A stretch of DNA of 64,000 nucleotides from positions 558,001-622,000 of the forward strand of contig NZ_JARUBN010000001.1 of NCBI RefSeq assembly GCF_029626265.1. The letters run 5' to 3'. The notes under the pieces are model-generated. The model had not been told where the DNA came from. It searched no databases and saw only the letters and a program-made list of their open reading frames with translations. This stretch comes from Micromonospora sp. WMMD1102. GTDB lineage: Bacteria > Actinomycetota > Actinomycetes > Mycobacteriales > Micromonosporaceae. Position numbers and translations under genes: made by a program. Each line of letters starts with the position of its first letter. Position 1 is the stretch's first letter. Below are positions 20,432-29,990 of the stretch, one piece after another.

Positions 20432-20815
20432 GACCCCAGTCTATGCCTGCCGGGTCCGTCGGCGCTGGTGGGCTGGCGGCGTCAGCCTTGGACGGACCGT
20501 CCGGCACGTGGCTGGCCGTCCGTTGTCGGTAATCGGGCATTGTTAATTCGTTGTTGCGGACGGATGTACTTCGATGCTACCTCCGCTCCACTGTGGGCGA
20601 TCGTGTCGTGGCTGCTGGGCGCCGGTGCGGCTGGTCGGGAGTGTGGCCGGTCCGGCCGCCGTCGGGCGGTGCCGGCGCGGCGCGCGGGTGCCGCCGCGCC
20701 TGACGGGCACGGGTTCCGATCACTGTCCGCATCGAATACAGTCGGCTTCGTCGATGTCGCGACGCGATTGCGGCATCGACTGGCTGACGACCGCAGATGA
20801 TCTACGGGGGGATCA
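20432..20815. promoter_or_regulatory. 384-bp region upstream of the RHS toxin gene
   Basis: No gene is supported. The right end has a strong ribosome site, GGGGGGATCA before ATG 20816, and an interrupted inverted repeat GTCGATG ... CATCGAC about 45-70 bp before the start. The middle, around 20530-20580, is comparatively AT-rich (GTTAATTCGTTGTTG) and is a candidate promoter for the RHS gene or the divergent lipoprotein. Confidence 0.45.
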
Positions 20816-23800
20816 ATGCGCGCGAAGCGTCTTGTCCGCATGCCCGGACGCCTACTCGGAACGTCGATCGCGGCACTGGTCCTCGCCGCCGGACTACCGG
20901 CCGGCACGGCCGCGGCCAAGCGGCCGGACCTGCCCGTCGAGCGGGCCGAACGGCCGGCACCCGCTGCCGCACCCGCTCCGGCCGGTCCCCGGGAACACTT
21001 CTACGACGCAGCCGGGCAGCTCGTCGGCGTCGCCGACCCGGCCACCGGGGCGGCGACCTACTCGTACGACGAGGCCGGGAACCTGCTGGAGACCAGGCGC
21101 CTAGCCGCCGACGCGCTCGCCGTCTTCGCGCTGGTGCCCGAGCGCGGACCGGTGGGCACCACGGTGGAGATCAGCGGCGTCGGCTTCTCCGCCACCGCCG
21201 CGACCAACACGGTGACCGTCGACGGCATCGCGGCACCGGTCACCGCCGCCACCGCGAACCGGCTCACCGTCGCGGTGCCGGCCGGAGTTGGCGACGGGGT
21301 CGTCGAGGTGGCCGTGAACGGCCGCTCGGCGCAGAGCCCACGACCGTTCCGGGTGCAGGCCGGCACGCCGGTGCCGACCATCACCGCCGTCTCGACCGAC
21401 CGGGGCAACCGGAACGAGCTTGTCACCGTCACCGGCACCGGCTTCGACCCGGACCGGGCCCGCAACGTGGTGATGTTCCACCGCACCGTCGCGCAGGTGC
21501 AGGCGGCGACGCCGACCAGCCTGACCGTCCGGATCCCGGCGGCCGCGTCGTCCGGCCGGATCTCGGTGCGCACCCCCGGCGGCACCGCGCAGAGTCCCAC
21601 CGACTTCCTGGTCGCGCCGCGCGGATTCGTGATGAGCAACCTGGCGTACGCCGGTACCGTCGCCGCCGGGCGGCCGGCGGTCACCGCCACCGTTCCGGCC
21701 GGCAAGGCCGCGCTGCTGCTGCTCGACGGTACCGCCGGTGAGCGGGTCAACGTCACGGTCGACAACAACACCGTGCCGGTCCGCTCGGCGCTCTGGCTGT
21801 TCACCCCGTACGGCGGGAACTTCGGGCGCGGTTCGCTCGGCGACCCGATCGACGTCTGGGCCGGTGGCCGGCTCACCCAGGACCTGCCCGCGCTACCCAC
21901 CACCGGCACGTACGCCATGGTGATCAAGCCGAACGACGACGCCGCCGGCACCCTGCGGGTCACCGTCTCGAACACGCTGGCCGGGCTCACCCTGACCAAG
22001 GACGGTGCCGGGGTGCCGTTCCAGATCACGGTGCCGCAGCAGACGACCGTCTTCCCGTTCACCGCGACCGCCGGGGAGTGGCTGAGCCTCGGCCTCACCG
22101 AGTTGAGCGAGCCCGGCAACCGGTTCGTGGTCACCATCACCGACCCGAACAACCGGTCGCAGACCTGGGACTATCCGCTCTCCCAGTACATCCCGACGAT
22201 GATCTACAAGGCGACGCTCACCGGTACGCACCGGCTCGCCGTCACGTTCGGCCCGAACGAGCTGGGCTTCGGAAAGGTCTGGCTGTCGACCGTGCTCAAC
22301 GGGCCGACGCTCGGGATCAACGGTGCCGACGCCCGGATCCGGATCGACCGGCCCGGCCAGTCGGTGCGGCTGCCGTTCGCCGGCACCACCGGGCAGGTGC
22401 TGCAACTCGGCTACTCGGAGAACACCCTCCAGCAGCACGACCGCCCGGCGTACCCGGGTGCGCTGCTGATCGAGCCGGACGAGGTGCAGCGGGAGCTGCT
22501 CAGCGGCGGCTATCCGGAGGCGCGCAACCTGCCGACGCTGCGCAAGAACGGCCAGCACTCGCTGCTGATCACCGGCTGGCAGGCGGTCGGCACGGTCCGG
22601 ACCTGGCTCTCCACCGCGATCGAGGGCGGCCCGCTCGCGGTGAACACCCGCAAGACGGTGACGATCGACCGGCCGGGCCGGGACGCCTGGCTGGACGTCG
22701 ACGGTGTGCAGGGTCGGCCACTGGCCCTCGGCACGATCAACAACTCGGTGCCGGGCGAGGTGACGCTCCGGCTCTACCGGCCGAACGGCAACCTGGTCAG
22801 CCTCGGCACGGGCCGGTCCATCGACGTGACGTCGCTGCCGGACACCGGCCGGTACCGGTTGCAGGTCGACCCGGAGGCGTCCGGCACCGGCGCGGTGCAC
22901 GTGTACGCGGCCGAGCCGGTCGACCTCGGCCTGATCACCCTGGACACCGCGATACCGGCGCCGATCAACCTGCCCGGCCAGAAGGTGGTCGGGCGGATCA
23001 ACGCGCAGGTGGGGCAGCGGTTGAGCCTGGGCAGCAGCACCGCGCTCGCCGGCCTCTCCGTCCGGGTCACGACACCGACCGGCGGCTTCTTCTGGAGCGG
23101 CACCGTCGACCCGCTCTGGGGCCAGGACCTGCCGGCGTTCACCGTGGCCGGCGAGCACCGGATCGAGGTCAGCGCGCTCAACCGGGAGACCGGGGACCTC
23201 ACCCTCTATCTCTCCACCGAGTCGGACGCCGGGCTCGCCACGGTCGGCGGCCCGGCGCTGACGGTGACCATCCCCCGGCCGGCGCAGAACGGCCGGCTCA
23301 CCTTCGTCGGCAACGCCAACGACCGGCTCGACATCCAGGTCACCCGCTGGGCACTGACCGGCAACAACCGGTTCTACTTCGCCCTGTACGGCCCGGACGG
23401 CCGGGCGCTGGCGACCCGGTGGTGGATGAGCCGGGACCGGGAGCTCCTGCCGACCCTCACCGCCACCGGCACGCACACCCTGGTGATGGACCCGCCGCAG
23501 GGTGCCACCGGCGAGTTCGACATCACCGTCAAACCCCGGACCGCCCCGACCGGCCGGAAGTGGGCGGAACCGGCCGAGCCGGTCCGGCCCGGCTGCGACA
23601 CCGAGCCGGCCCGGGTGACCGCGCCGACCGCTCCCGCACCCGGCCAGCAGGCCGGCGAGCCGGAACCGGAGCCGGCGCCGAACACGGTCCCCGGCTGCGT
23701 GGACGCCGGCTGGGCGCCGGACGAGCGGAACCTCGGCGGTGCGGACTGGACCACCCGTCGTGAGCCGGTGCCGACCCGGGAACGTGCGCTCCAGTTCCCG

Positions 23801-26800
23801 GTCGGGCTGACCGGGGTGGTCGGCCGGGTGCTGGACACCGCCGACCAGCCGCTGGCCAAGGTGACGGTCAGCGGCGGCGGGAAGTCGACCACCACGGACG
23901 CGGACGGGCTGTTCGCGCTGGCCGGCGTACCCGGTGGGCACCTGTCGCTGCGCGTCGACGGCCGCTCGGCCAGCACGGCGCAGCGCCGGTACGGCGTCTT
24001 CGACATCGGGGTCGAGCTGACCCGGGGCGAGGTGCTGGTGCTGCCGTACACGATGTTCCTGCCCAAGCTGGACACGGCGAGCACGGTGTCGGTGGCCAGC
24101 CCGACCACCCGGGAGGTGGTGCTCACCACCCGGGCGATCCCGGGGCTGGAGGTGCACGTCCCGGCCGGCACGGTGATCCGGGACGCCGACGGGAACGTCG
24201 CCACCGAGCTGAACCTGACCCCGATCCCGATCGACCGGCCGCCGTTCCCGCTGCCGCCGACCAAGGTCCCGGTCTACTTCACGGTGCAGCCGGGCGGCGG
24301 GGTGCTCTTCCCGGAGGGTGCCCGGATCATCTATCCGAACTACACGAAGGAAGCGCCGGGCACCCGGACCCAGTTCTGGAACTACGACCCGGACGGCAAG
24401 GGCTGGCACGTCTACGGCCTGGGCCGGGTCTCCGCCGACGGCAGGCAGATCGTCCCGGACCCGGAGGTCAGGTTCTACCGGCTGACCGGGGCGATGACCG
24501 CGGTACCCGGGATGAACCCGCCGGCGCTGGCACCCCGGGCCAACGGGACGCGGGTCGCCGACCCGGTCGACCCGGCCACCGGCCTGCTGGTGGACGAGCA
24601 GGTCGACCTGGTGGTCGACGACGTGATGCCGATCGAGATCAAGCGCACCTACCAGCAGGGCGACCAGGACGTCCGCGCCTTCGGCGTCGGGATGAACTTC
24701 GACTACGGGATGTTCCCGTGGTCGCCGGGGCAGATCGGCAACTTCGACTTCCAGCAGTTCGACTTCGTCCAGCCGGACGGCAGCAAGATCCACTATCGGC
24801 GGACCTCGCCGGGCAACGACTACGCCGGGGCGGTCTTCGCCGCCGACCCGACCCCGACCAGGTACGCCGGCTCCACTGTGGCCTGGAACGGCGACGGCTG
24901 GGACGTCAAGCTGCGGGACGGCACCGTCTACGTGCTCGGCGACGAGGCGCCGGTGCAGGAGATCCGCGACAAGTACGGCAACACCACCACGATCACCCGG
25001 GCCACCGCCGCGCCGGGCACCGACGGCAAGGTGCGGCAGAACGGCGCGATCACCCAGATCACCTCGCCGAGTGGCCGCTGGGTCAAGTTCAGCTACGACG
25101 CGGCCAGCCCGCCCAAGGTGGTCGGCATCGAGGACAACCTCGGTCGCAAGGTCGGCTACACGTACGACTCCACGAACCGGCTGCGCTTCGTGACCAACGC
25201 GGAGCAGGGCGTCACCGCGTACACCTGGGACAGCGGCGGTCGACTGGACACCATCACCGACCCCCGGGAGATCACCTACCTGGACAACGAGTACGACAGC
25301 GCCGGCCGGGTCTTCACCCAGCAGGCGGCCGACGGCGGCATCACCCGGTTCGACTACACCGCCGTGAACAACGTGATCACCGAGACGAAGATGACGGACC
25401 CGCGTGGGCACGTCCGGCGGTTCACCTTCAACGCCCAGGGCTCGGTGCTCACCGACACCCGGGCGTACGGCACCCCGCTGGCCCAGACCACCGCGCACGA
25501 GTACGAGGCCGACGGGGTGCGCAGGAAGGCGACCGTCGACGCGCTGAACCGGCGTACCACCTTCGGCTACAACGCCAGGGGCCAGGTCGACAGGGTCGTC
25601 ACACTTGCCGACACGGCAGCGGCCCGCACCGAGACGTTCGAGTTCCACGGCCCGTACGCCGAGCTGACCAAGAGCACCGACTCCTACGACAAGTCGACGA
25701 TCTACGAGATCGATCCGCGCGGCGCGCTGAAGAGCGTCACCGACCCGATGAACCGCAAGACGACGTACACGGTCAACGGCAGCGGGCAGGTCACCAAGAT
25801 CACCGATCCGGCCACGAAATCGGTGACCATCGACTACGTCGGCTCCGATCCGGTGCGGTTCACCGACCAGCTCGGTCGGGTCAGCCGGGCCGGATTCGAC
25901 GCCCTGGGCCGGCAGGTCCGGACCGTGGACGGCCGGGGCGCGGCCGTCGAGACCAGCTACGACAACGTCGACCAGCTCCGTTCGGTGACCGACGCACTGG
26001 GCCGCACCACCCGCTTCGAATTCGACCCGAACGGCAACCAGACGGAGATCGTCGATCCGCGCCAGGGTTCGACAGTCTTCGACTACGACAACATGGACCG
26101 GGTCGAGACGATCACCGATCCGAAGGGCGCGGCCGAGTCCTTCACGTACGACCTCAACGGCAACCTGGACAAGCACACCAGCCGCCGGGACATCCTCACC
26201 GACCACGACCACGACGAGTTGGACCGGCTGAAGACCAGGGTGATCGGCGCCGAGGCCACCGTCGGCTACACCTACGACGCCGGCAACCGGCTGCGGCGTA
26301 CCGAGGACTCGGTGGCCGGGGTCACCGTGACCGACTACGACGACCTCGACCGGGTCTCCGGAGAGACGACCCCGCACGGCACGGTGTCGTACCAGTACAG
26401 CCCGACGGTCCGGGACCGGACCATGACGATCGCCGGGCGGACGCCGACCCGGCACCTCTACGACGCCAACGGAGCGCTCGCCGAGATCCAGCAGGGCGGG
26501 ACCGTGGTGACCGCCGTGAGCCGTGACGTCGTCGGCCGCCCCGAGCGGGTCGGCGCGCCGGGCTCCGGGGTCAGTCAGACCTACGCCTACACCGACGCGG
26601 GCCAGGTCAGGCTGATCACCTACCGGGCCGGCACGACGGTCCTGGGCGACCTCGGTTACGAGTACGACTCGGCGGGCCAGCCGGTCCGGACCACCGGGGC
26701 GTACTCCCGGACGCAGTTGCCGGCGCCGTTCGGACCGGCCAGCTACGACGCGGCGAACCGGATCGAGACGCTCGCCGGCACCGCGATCCGGCACGACGCC

Positions 26801-28189
26801 GACGGCAACCTGAGCTTCGACGGCACCACCAGCTACACCTGGAACGCCCGGGGTGAACTCTCCGGGCTGTCCCGGACCGGGCTGTCGGCCAGCTTCGGCT
26901 ACTCCACCGACGGCCGGAGGCTGGACCGGACCGTCGACGGCGCCACGGTCAACTACCTGTACGACGGGCTGAACCCGGTGCAGGAGAAGGTGGACGGGGC
27001 GGTAACCGCGACGACCACGAGCGCCGGGGTGGACGGCTGGCAACTGCGCGAGTCCGGCGGCACGACGAAGCGCTACCTGACCGACGGGCTGGGCAGCACT
27101 CTCGGGCTTGTCGACAACGCCGGAGCCGGTGCGACGTACGCGTACGAGCCGTTCGGCGCGACGGCCGTCACCGGCGACGACGGCGGCAACCCGTACCGGT
27201 ACACCGGCCGGGAGGACGACGGCACCGGGCTCTACTACTACCGGAACCGCTACTACAGCCCGACCCTGCAACGGTTCATCAGCGAGGACCCGATCGGCAT
27301 CGCCTCCGGCGACGCGAACCCGTACGCCTACGTCTTCAACCACCCGACCGCGCTTACCGACCCGATGGGCACCAAGCCGGCACGGGCCGGTGGCAGGAGC
27401 TGCCGCCCCAACAGCTTTACCCCGGAGACGCCGGTGCGGATGGCGGACGGCTCGCAGCGGCGGATCGCCGACGTCGAGGTCGGTGACATGGTGCTGGCGA
27501 CCGACCCGGAAACCGGCCGGACCGGCAACCGGGAGGTCACCGCGACAATAGTCGGCGAGGGCCGGAAACAACTTGTCGACGTTGCGATCGACAACGACGG
27601 CGACGGCGTCCCGGACGGTCGGGTGACCGCCACCGACGAGCACCCGTTCTGGGTGGCCGGCCCACGGCAGTGGCGGGACGCCAAGGAACTCAAGGCCGGT
27701 GACCTGCTCCGCACCGCCGCCGGGACGTACGTCCAGGTCGTCTCGGCGGCGCAGCGGAGCGCGGTGCAGCGGGTTCACAACCTCACCGTGGACGACCTGC
27801 ACACGTACTATGTGCTCGCCGGCAGCGAACCCGTCCTCGTCCACAACATCGACGAGGAAGACATATGTCGGCAGACGCTGGGGGCTGGTCCGTACGCCAG
27901 GGAAGGTGTTGCCACCACCAAGCGGAAGGTGACGAGAAGTGACCCCGAGTGGGCGGATAACCAAATCAACGGCATTGCATACGGGTGTCACACCTGCGGG
28001 CGGGCGACGCCGGCGACCAGGAACGGCCAGTGGATCTTCGACCACCAGCCCCCGGTCGCGGCCGTCGACCCTGCCAAGCCGTACCGCGGAACGGGATATC
28101 CGCAGTGTGGGCGGTCCGGATGTCAGCCGCAACAGGGCGGCATCATGAGGCAACTCACTCAGGGGCACTACAACTTTCCGCCAGTTTGA
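20816..28189 (+). CDS. Secreted RHS-repeat polymorphic toxin with Hint and C-terminal nuclease-like domain
   Basis: The product is 2,457 aa. A signal peptide (residues ~1-38, ending AAAKR) is followed by two IPT/TIG Ig-like domains (~95-275), a long beta-rich region and a carboxypeptidase-regulatory-like domain (~995-1080). A DUF6531-like entry (~1245-1310) leads into many YD/RHS repeats (YDxxGRL type, ~1330-2150) and the RHS core (YYYRNRYYSPTLQRF, DPIGIASG, ~2150-2185). A Hint domain (~2195-2343) begins SCRPNSFTPETPV and ends PVLVHN. The tail (~2344-2457) has CHTC, a central DHQPP and CGRSGC, a treble-clef/HNH-like zinc pattern, so a nuclease warhead is likely. The tail and next gene are visibly less GC-rich than the body, which fits tip exchange by transfer. 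Confidence 0.92.
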   Translation: MRAKRLVRMPGRLLGTSIAALVLAAGLPAGTAAAKRPDLPVERAERPAPAAAPAPAGPREHFYDAAGQLVGVADPATGAATYSYDEAGNLLETRRLAADALAVFALVPERGPVGTTVEISGVGFSATAATNTVTVDGIAAPVTAATANRLTVAVPAGVGDGVVEVAVNGRSAQSPRPFRVQAGTPVPTITAVSTDRGNRNELVTVTGTGFDPDRARNVVMFHRTVAQVQAATPTSLTVRIPAAASSGRISVRTPGGTAQSPTDFLVAPRGFVMSNLAYAGTVAAGRPAVTATVPAGKAALLLLDGTAGERVNVTVDNNTVPVRSALWLFTPYGGNFGRGSLGDPIDVWAGGRLTQDLPALPTTGTYAMVIKPNDDAAGTLRVTVSNTLAGLTLTKDGAGVPFQITVPQQTTVFPFTATAGEWLSLGLTELSEPGNRFVVTITDPNNRSQTWDYPLSQYIPTMIYKATLTGTHRLAVTFGPNELGFGKVWLSTVLNGPTLGINGADARIRIDRPGQSVRLPFAGTTGQVLQLGYSENTLQQHDRPAYPGALLIEPDEVQRELLSGGYPEARNLPTLRKNGQHSLLITGWQAVGTVRTWLSTAIEGGPLAVNTRKTVTIDRPGRDAWLDVDGVQGRPLALGTINNSVPGEVTLRLYRPNGNLVSLGTGRSIDVTSLPDTGRYRLQVDPEASGTGAVHVYAAEPVDLGLITLDTAIPAPINLPGQKVVGRINAQVGQRLSLGSSTALAGLSVRVTTPTGGFFWSGTVDPLWGQDLPAFTVAGEHRIEVSALNRETGDLTLYLSTESDAGLATVGGPALTVTIPRPAQNGRLTFVGNANDRLDIQVTRWALTGNNRFYFALYGPDGRALATRWWMSRDRELLPTLTATGTHTLVMDPPQGATGEFDITVKPRTAPTGRKWAEPAEPVRPGCDTEPARVTAPTAPAPGQQAGEPEPEPAPNTVPGCVDAGWAPDERNLGGADWTTRREPVPTRERALQFPVGLTGVVGRVLDTADQPLAKVTVSGGGKSTTTDADGLFALAGVPGGHLSLRVDGRSASTAQRRYGVFDIGVELTRGEVLVLPYTMFLPKLDTASTVSVASPTTREVVLTTRAIPGLEVHVPAGTVIRDADGNVATELNLTPIPIDRPPFPLPPTKVPVYFTVQPGGGVLFPEGARIIYPNYTKEAPGTRTQFWNYDPDGKGWHVYGLGRVSADGRQIVPDPEVRFYRLTGAMTAVPGMNPPALAPRANGTRVADPVDPATGLLVDEQVDLVVDDVMPIEIKRTYQQGDQDVRAFGVGMNFDYGMFPWSPGQIGNFDFQQFDFVQPDGSKIHYRRTSPGNDYAGAVFAADPTPTRYAGSTVAWNGDGWDVKLRDGTVYVLGDEAPVQEIRDKYGNTTTITRATAAPGTDGKVRQNGAITQITSPSGRWVKFSYDAASPPKVVGIEDNLGRKVGYTYDSTNRLRFVTNAEQGVTAYTWDSGGRLDTITDPREITYLDNEYDSAGRVFTQQAADGGITRFDYTAVNNVITETKMTDPRGHVRRFTFNAQGSVLTDTRAYGTPLAQTTAHEYEADGVRRKATVDALNRRTTFGYNARGQVDRVVTLADTAAARTETFEFHGPYAELTKSTDSYDKSTIYEIDPRGALKSVTDPMNRKTTYTVNGSGQVTKITDPATKSVTIDYVGSDPVRFTDQLGRVSRAGFDALGRQVRTVDGRGAAVETSYDNVDQLRSVTDALGRTTRFEFDPNGNQTEIVDPRQGSTVFDYDNMDRVETITDPKGAAESFTYDLNGNLDKHTSRRDILTDHDHDELDRLKTRVIGAEATVGYTYDAGNRLRRTEDSVAGVTVTDYDDLDRVSGETTPHGTVSYQYSPTVRDRTMTIAGRTPTRHLYDANGALAEIQQGGTVVTAVSRDVVGRPERVGAPGSGVSQTYAYTDAGQVRLITYRAGTTVLGDLGYEYDSAGQPVRTTGAYSRTQLPAPFGPASYDAANRIETLAGTAIRHDADGNLSFDGTTSYTWNARGELSGLSRTGLSASFGYSTDGRRLDRTVDGATVNYLYDGLNPVQEKVDGAVTATTTSAGVDGWQLRESGGTTKRYLTDGLGSTLGLVDNAGAGATYAYEPFGATAVTGDDGGNPYRYTGREDDGTGLYYYRNRYYSPTLQRFISEDPIGIASGDANPYAYVFNHPTALTDPMGTKPARAGGRSCRPNSFTPETPVRMADGSQRRIADVEVGDMVLATDPETGRTGNREVTATIVGEGRKQLVDVAIDNDGDGVPDGRVTATDEHPFWVAGPRQWRDAKELKAGDLLRTAAGTYVQVVSAAQRSAVQRVHNLTVDDLHTYYVLAGSEPVLVHNIDEEDICRQTLGAGPYAREGVATTKRKVTRSDPEWADNQINGIAYGCHTCGRATPATRNGQWIFDHQPPVAAVDPAKPYRGTGYPQCGRSGCQPQQGGIMRQLTQGHYNFPPV

Positions 28190-28279
28190 CAGTGGCTGTG
28201 GATGGTTGCTCGACATCTCGACCCCATCCGTGGTGTGCCCCGTTGTCGCCGCCCGCCATTCGAAGAGGAGGTGTCGGGT

Positions 28280-28699
28280 ATGTATCAGGACGAGGATGAT
28301 GAAGAGTTCCTCGGTTCCTTCTGCGCATTCGTGGGCAACGGGCTTCTTGTCTTTCGTGACGTGAACTCGACCGACACCCACGCTGATTACAAGTGGGATA
28401 CCCTGATCCACGCGGTCGCCGATTCTATCTATATCTGCGTTCAACATCCGGTAGATGGGCCAGTCGAGGTCGACCTCTACGAGGATGACTCTCCGGAACT
28501 ATCACTCGATGTCACCATTTTCGACGGGATCATCGACTCACTCCAGGGACAGTTCGTCCTGCACGACCCGGTCGAGGACGTGAGATTGAAGATAACAACA
28601 GACCACCCCGGCTCGTCGCGGGTGCGGATTTCCGGTGACGAAGAAACTCGTCCGACCAGACTTCGTTTTCAGATATGGAATGTGACCCAGAACGCCTGA
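28280..28699 (+). CDS. Probable immunity protein for the RHS toxin
   Basis: The product is 139 aa. ATG 28280 follows GAGGAGGT with good spacing; an in-frame ATG at 28202 lacks a ribosome site. The protein is strongly acidic (MYQDEDDEEFL, DLYEDDSPELS), cytoplasmic with no signal peptide, and lies 90 bp after the toxin stop. Base composition is lower in GC than the flanking protease gene but like the toxin tail. Acidic, small, directly downstream and co-transferred is the usual profile of polymorphic-toxin immunity genes. No known immunity family was recognised, so the call is by context. Confidence 0.65.
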   Translation: MYQDEDDEEFLGSFCAFVGNGLLVFRDVNSTDTHADYKWDTLIHAVADSIYICVQHPVDGPVEVDLYEDDSPELSLDVTIFDGIIDSLQGQFVLHDPVEDVRLKITTDHPGSSRVRISGDEETRPTRLRFQIWNVTQNA

Positions 28700-28727
28700 G
28701 CGACCGGCGAGCGTGAGGAGACGCGCA

Positions 28728-29990
28728 GTGGACGTAGCCGACGGGGGACGGCGGTTGCTGGCGGCAGCGCTCGCCGGTGTGACGGCGATGGCGTTGTTCG
28801 GCGGCGCCGAGGTGGCGTGGGCCGCGTCGCCGGCCGAGGGGCCGGTCCAGGTGCCGGTGAACGCGACGGTGGTGCCGGGCCGCTACATCGTGACGCTGAA
28901 GGGACCGGCCGGGGTGTCGATCCAGTCCACCGCCGGCACGGTGGCGAGCCGGTACGGCGGCAAGGTGGAGCGGACGTACCAGAAGGCGCTGCACGGTTTC
29001 GTGCTGACCGCGACCGAGGCGCAGGCCCGGCGGCTGGCCGCCGATCCGCAGGTCGCCCGGGTCGACGCCGACGTGCTGGTGCACGGCCAGGACACCCGGT
29101 GGTACCCACTGTGGAACCTCGACCGGGTCGACCAGCGCTCGTCGGTGCTCGACGACGCCTACGCCTATCCGGCCAGCGCCGGGGCCGGGGTGACGGCGTA
29201 CGTGCTGGACACCGGGATCCGGACCAGCCACGGCCAGTTCGGCGGCCGGGCCAGTGCCGGGTTCGACGCGATCGGCGACGGCTGGAACGGTCAGGACTGC
29301 AACGAGCAGGGCCACGGCACGCACGTTGCCGGCACCATCGGCGGTGCCACATACGGGCTGGCCAACCGGGTCTCGCTGGTCTCGGTGCGCGTGCTGGCCT
29401 GCAACAACCTCGGGCTGATGAGCCAGATCCTCGCCGGGGTCGACTGGGTCACCCAGCACGCGCAGCGCCCCGCCGTGGCGAACATGAGCCTCGGCAGCCG
29501 GGAATACCAGCCGCTGGACGATGCGGTCACGGCCTCCATCGCGTCCGGCGTGACCTACGTCGTGGCGGCGGGCAACTGGGACCAGGACTCCTGCGTCTAC
29601 AGTCCGGCCGGGGCGCCGGCCGCGATCACGGTGGCGGCGAGCAACCCCAACGGCGACCGGGCGACCGGTTGGGGCGGCGACCAGCCCGGCTCCAACTGGG
29701 GTAGCTGCGTGGACCTCTTCGCACCGGGGGAGAGCATCCGCTCGGCGCACAACGCCACCGATCTCGCCTCCCGGGTGCTCCGCGGCACCTCGATGGCCGC
29801 GCCGCACGTCGCCGGTGCCGCCGCGCTGGTGCTCTCCGAGTATCCCGCGGCGACACCGGCCCAGGTGGCGGCGGTACTGGTGGGCCGGTCGACACCGGGG
29901 GCGATCAGCCCGGCCAGTCTGCGCGGTTCGCCGAACCGGTTCCTCTACGCTCCCGAGGTCGTCGACCCGCCGGCCCGCCCGGTCCTGTGA
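28728..29990 (+). CDS. Secreted subtilisin-like (S8) serine protease
   Basis: The product is 420 aa from GTG 28728, which has AGGAG 7 nt upstream; GTG 28713 in the same frame would add five residues. A signal peptide ends near EVAWAA. An I9-type inhibitor prodomain follows (GRYIVTLKGPAG ... KALHGFVLTATEAQARRLAADPQVARVDAD, in two blocks), then the S8 catalytic domain with Asp in VLDTGIRTSHGQF, His in GHGTHVAGTIGG, oxyanion Asn in VAAGNW and Ser in GTSMAAPH. It is an exported, self-processing protease. The stop overlaps the next start as GTGA, so it is co-translated with the peroxidase. Confidence 0.93.
   Translation: MDVADGGRRLLAAALAGVTAMALFGGAEVAWAASPAEGPVQVPVNATVVPGRYIVTLKGPAGVSIQSTAGTVASRYGGKVERTYQKALHGFVLTATEAQARRLAADPQVARVDADVLVHGQDTRWYPLWNLDRVDQRSSVLDDAYAYPASAGAGVTAYVLDTGIRTSHGQFGGRASAGFDAIGDGWNGQDCNEQGHGTHVAGTIGGATYGLANRVSLVSVRVLACNNLGLMSQILAGVDWVTQHAQRPAVANMSLGSREYQPLDDAVTASIASGVTYVVAAGNWDQDSCVYSPAGAPAAITVAASNPNGDRATGWGGDQPGSNWGSCVDLFAPGESIRSAHNATDLASRVLRGTSMAAPHVAGAAALVLSEYPAATPAQVAAVLVGRSTPGAISPASLRGSPNRFLYAPEVVDPPARPVL

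Noticed and set aside
21893..28447. 2,184-residue open frame antisense to the RHS gene
   Set aside because: It mirrors the high-GC codon pattern of the RHS gene, is Arg/Gly/Val-rich low-complexity and has no domain or ribosome site.
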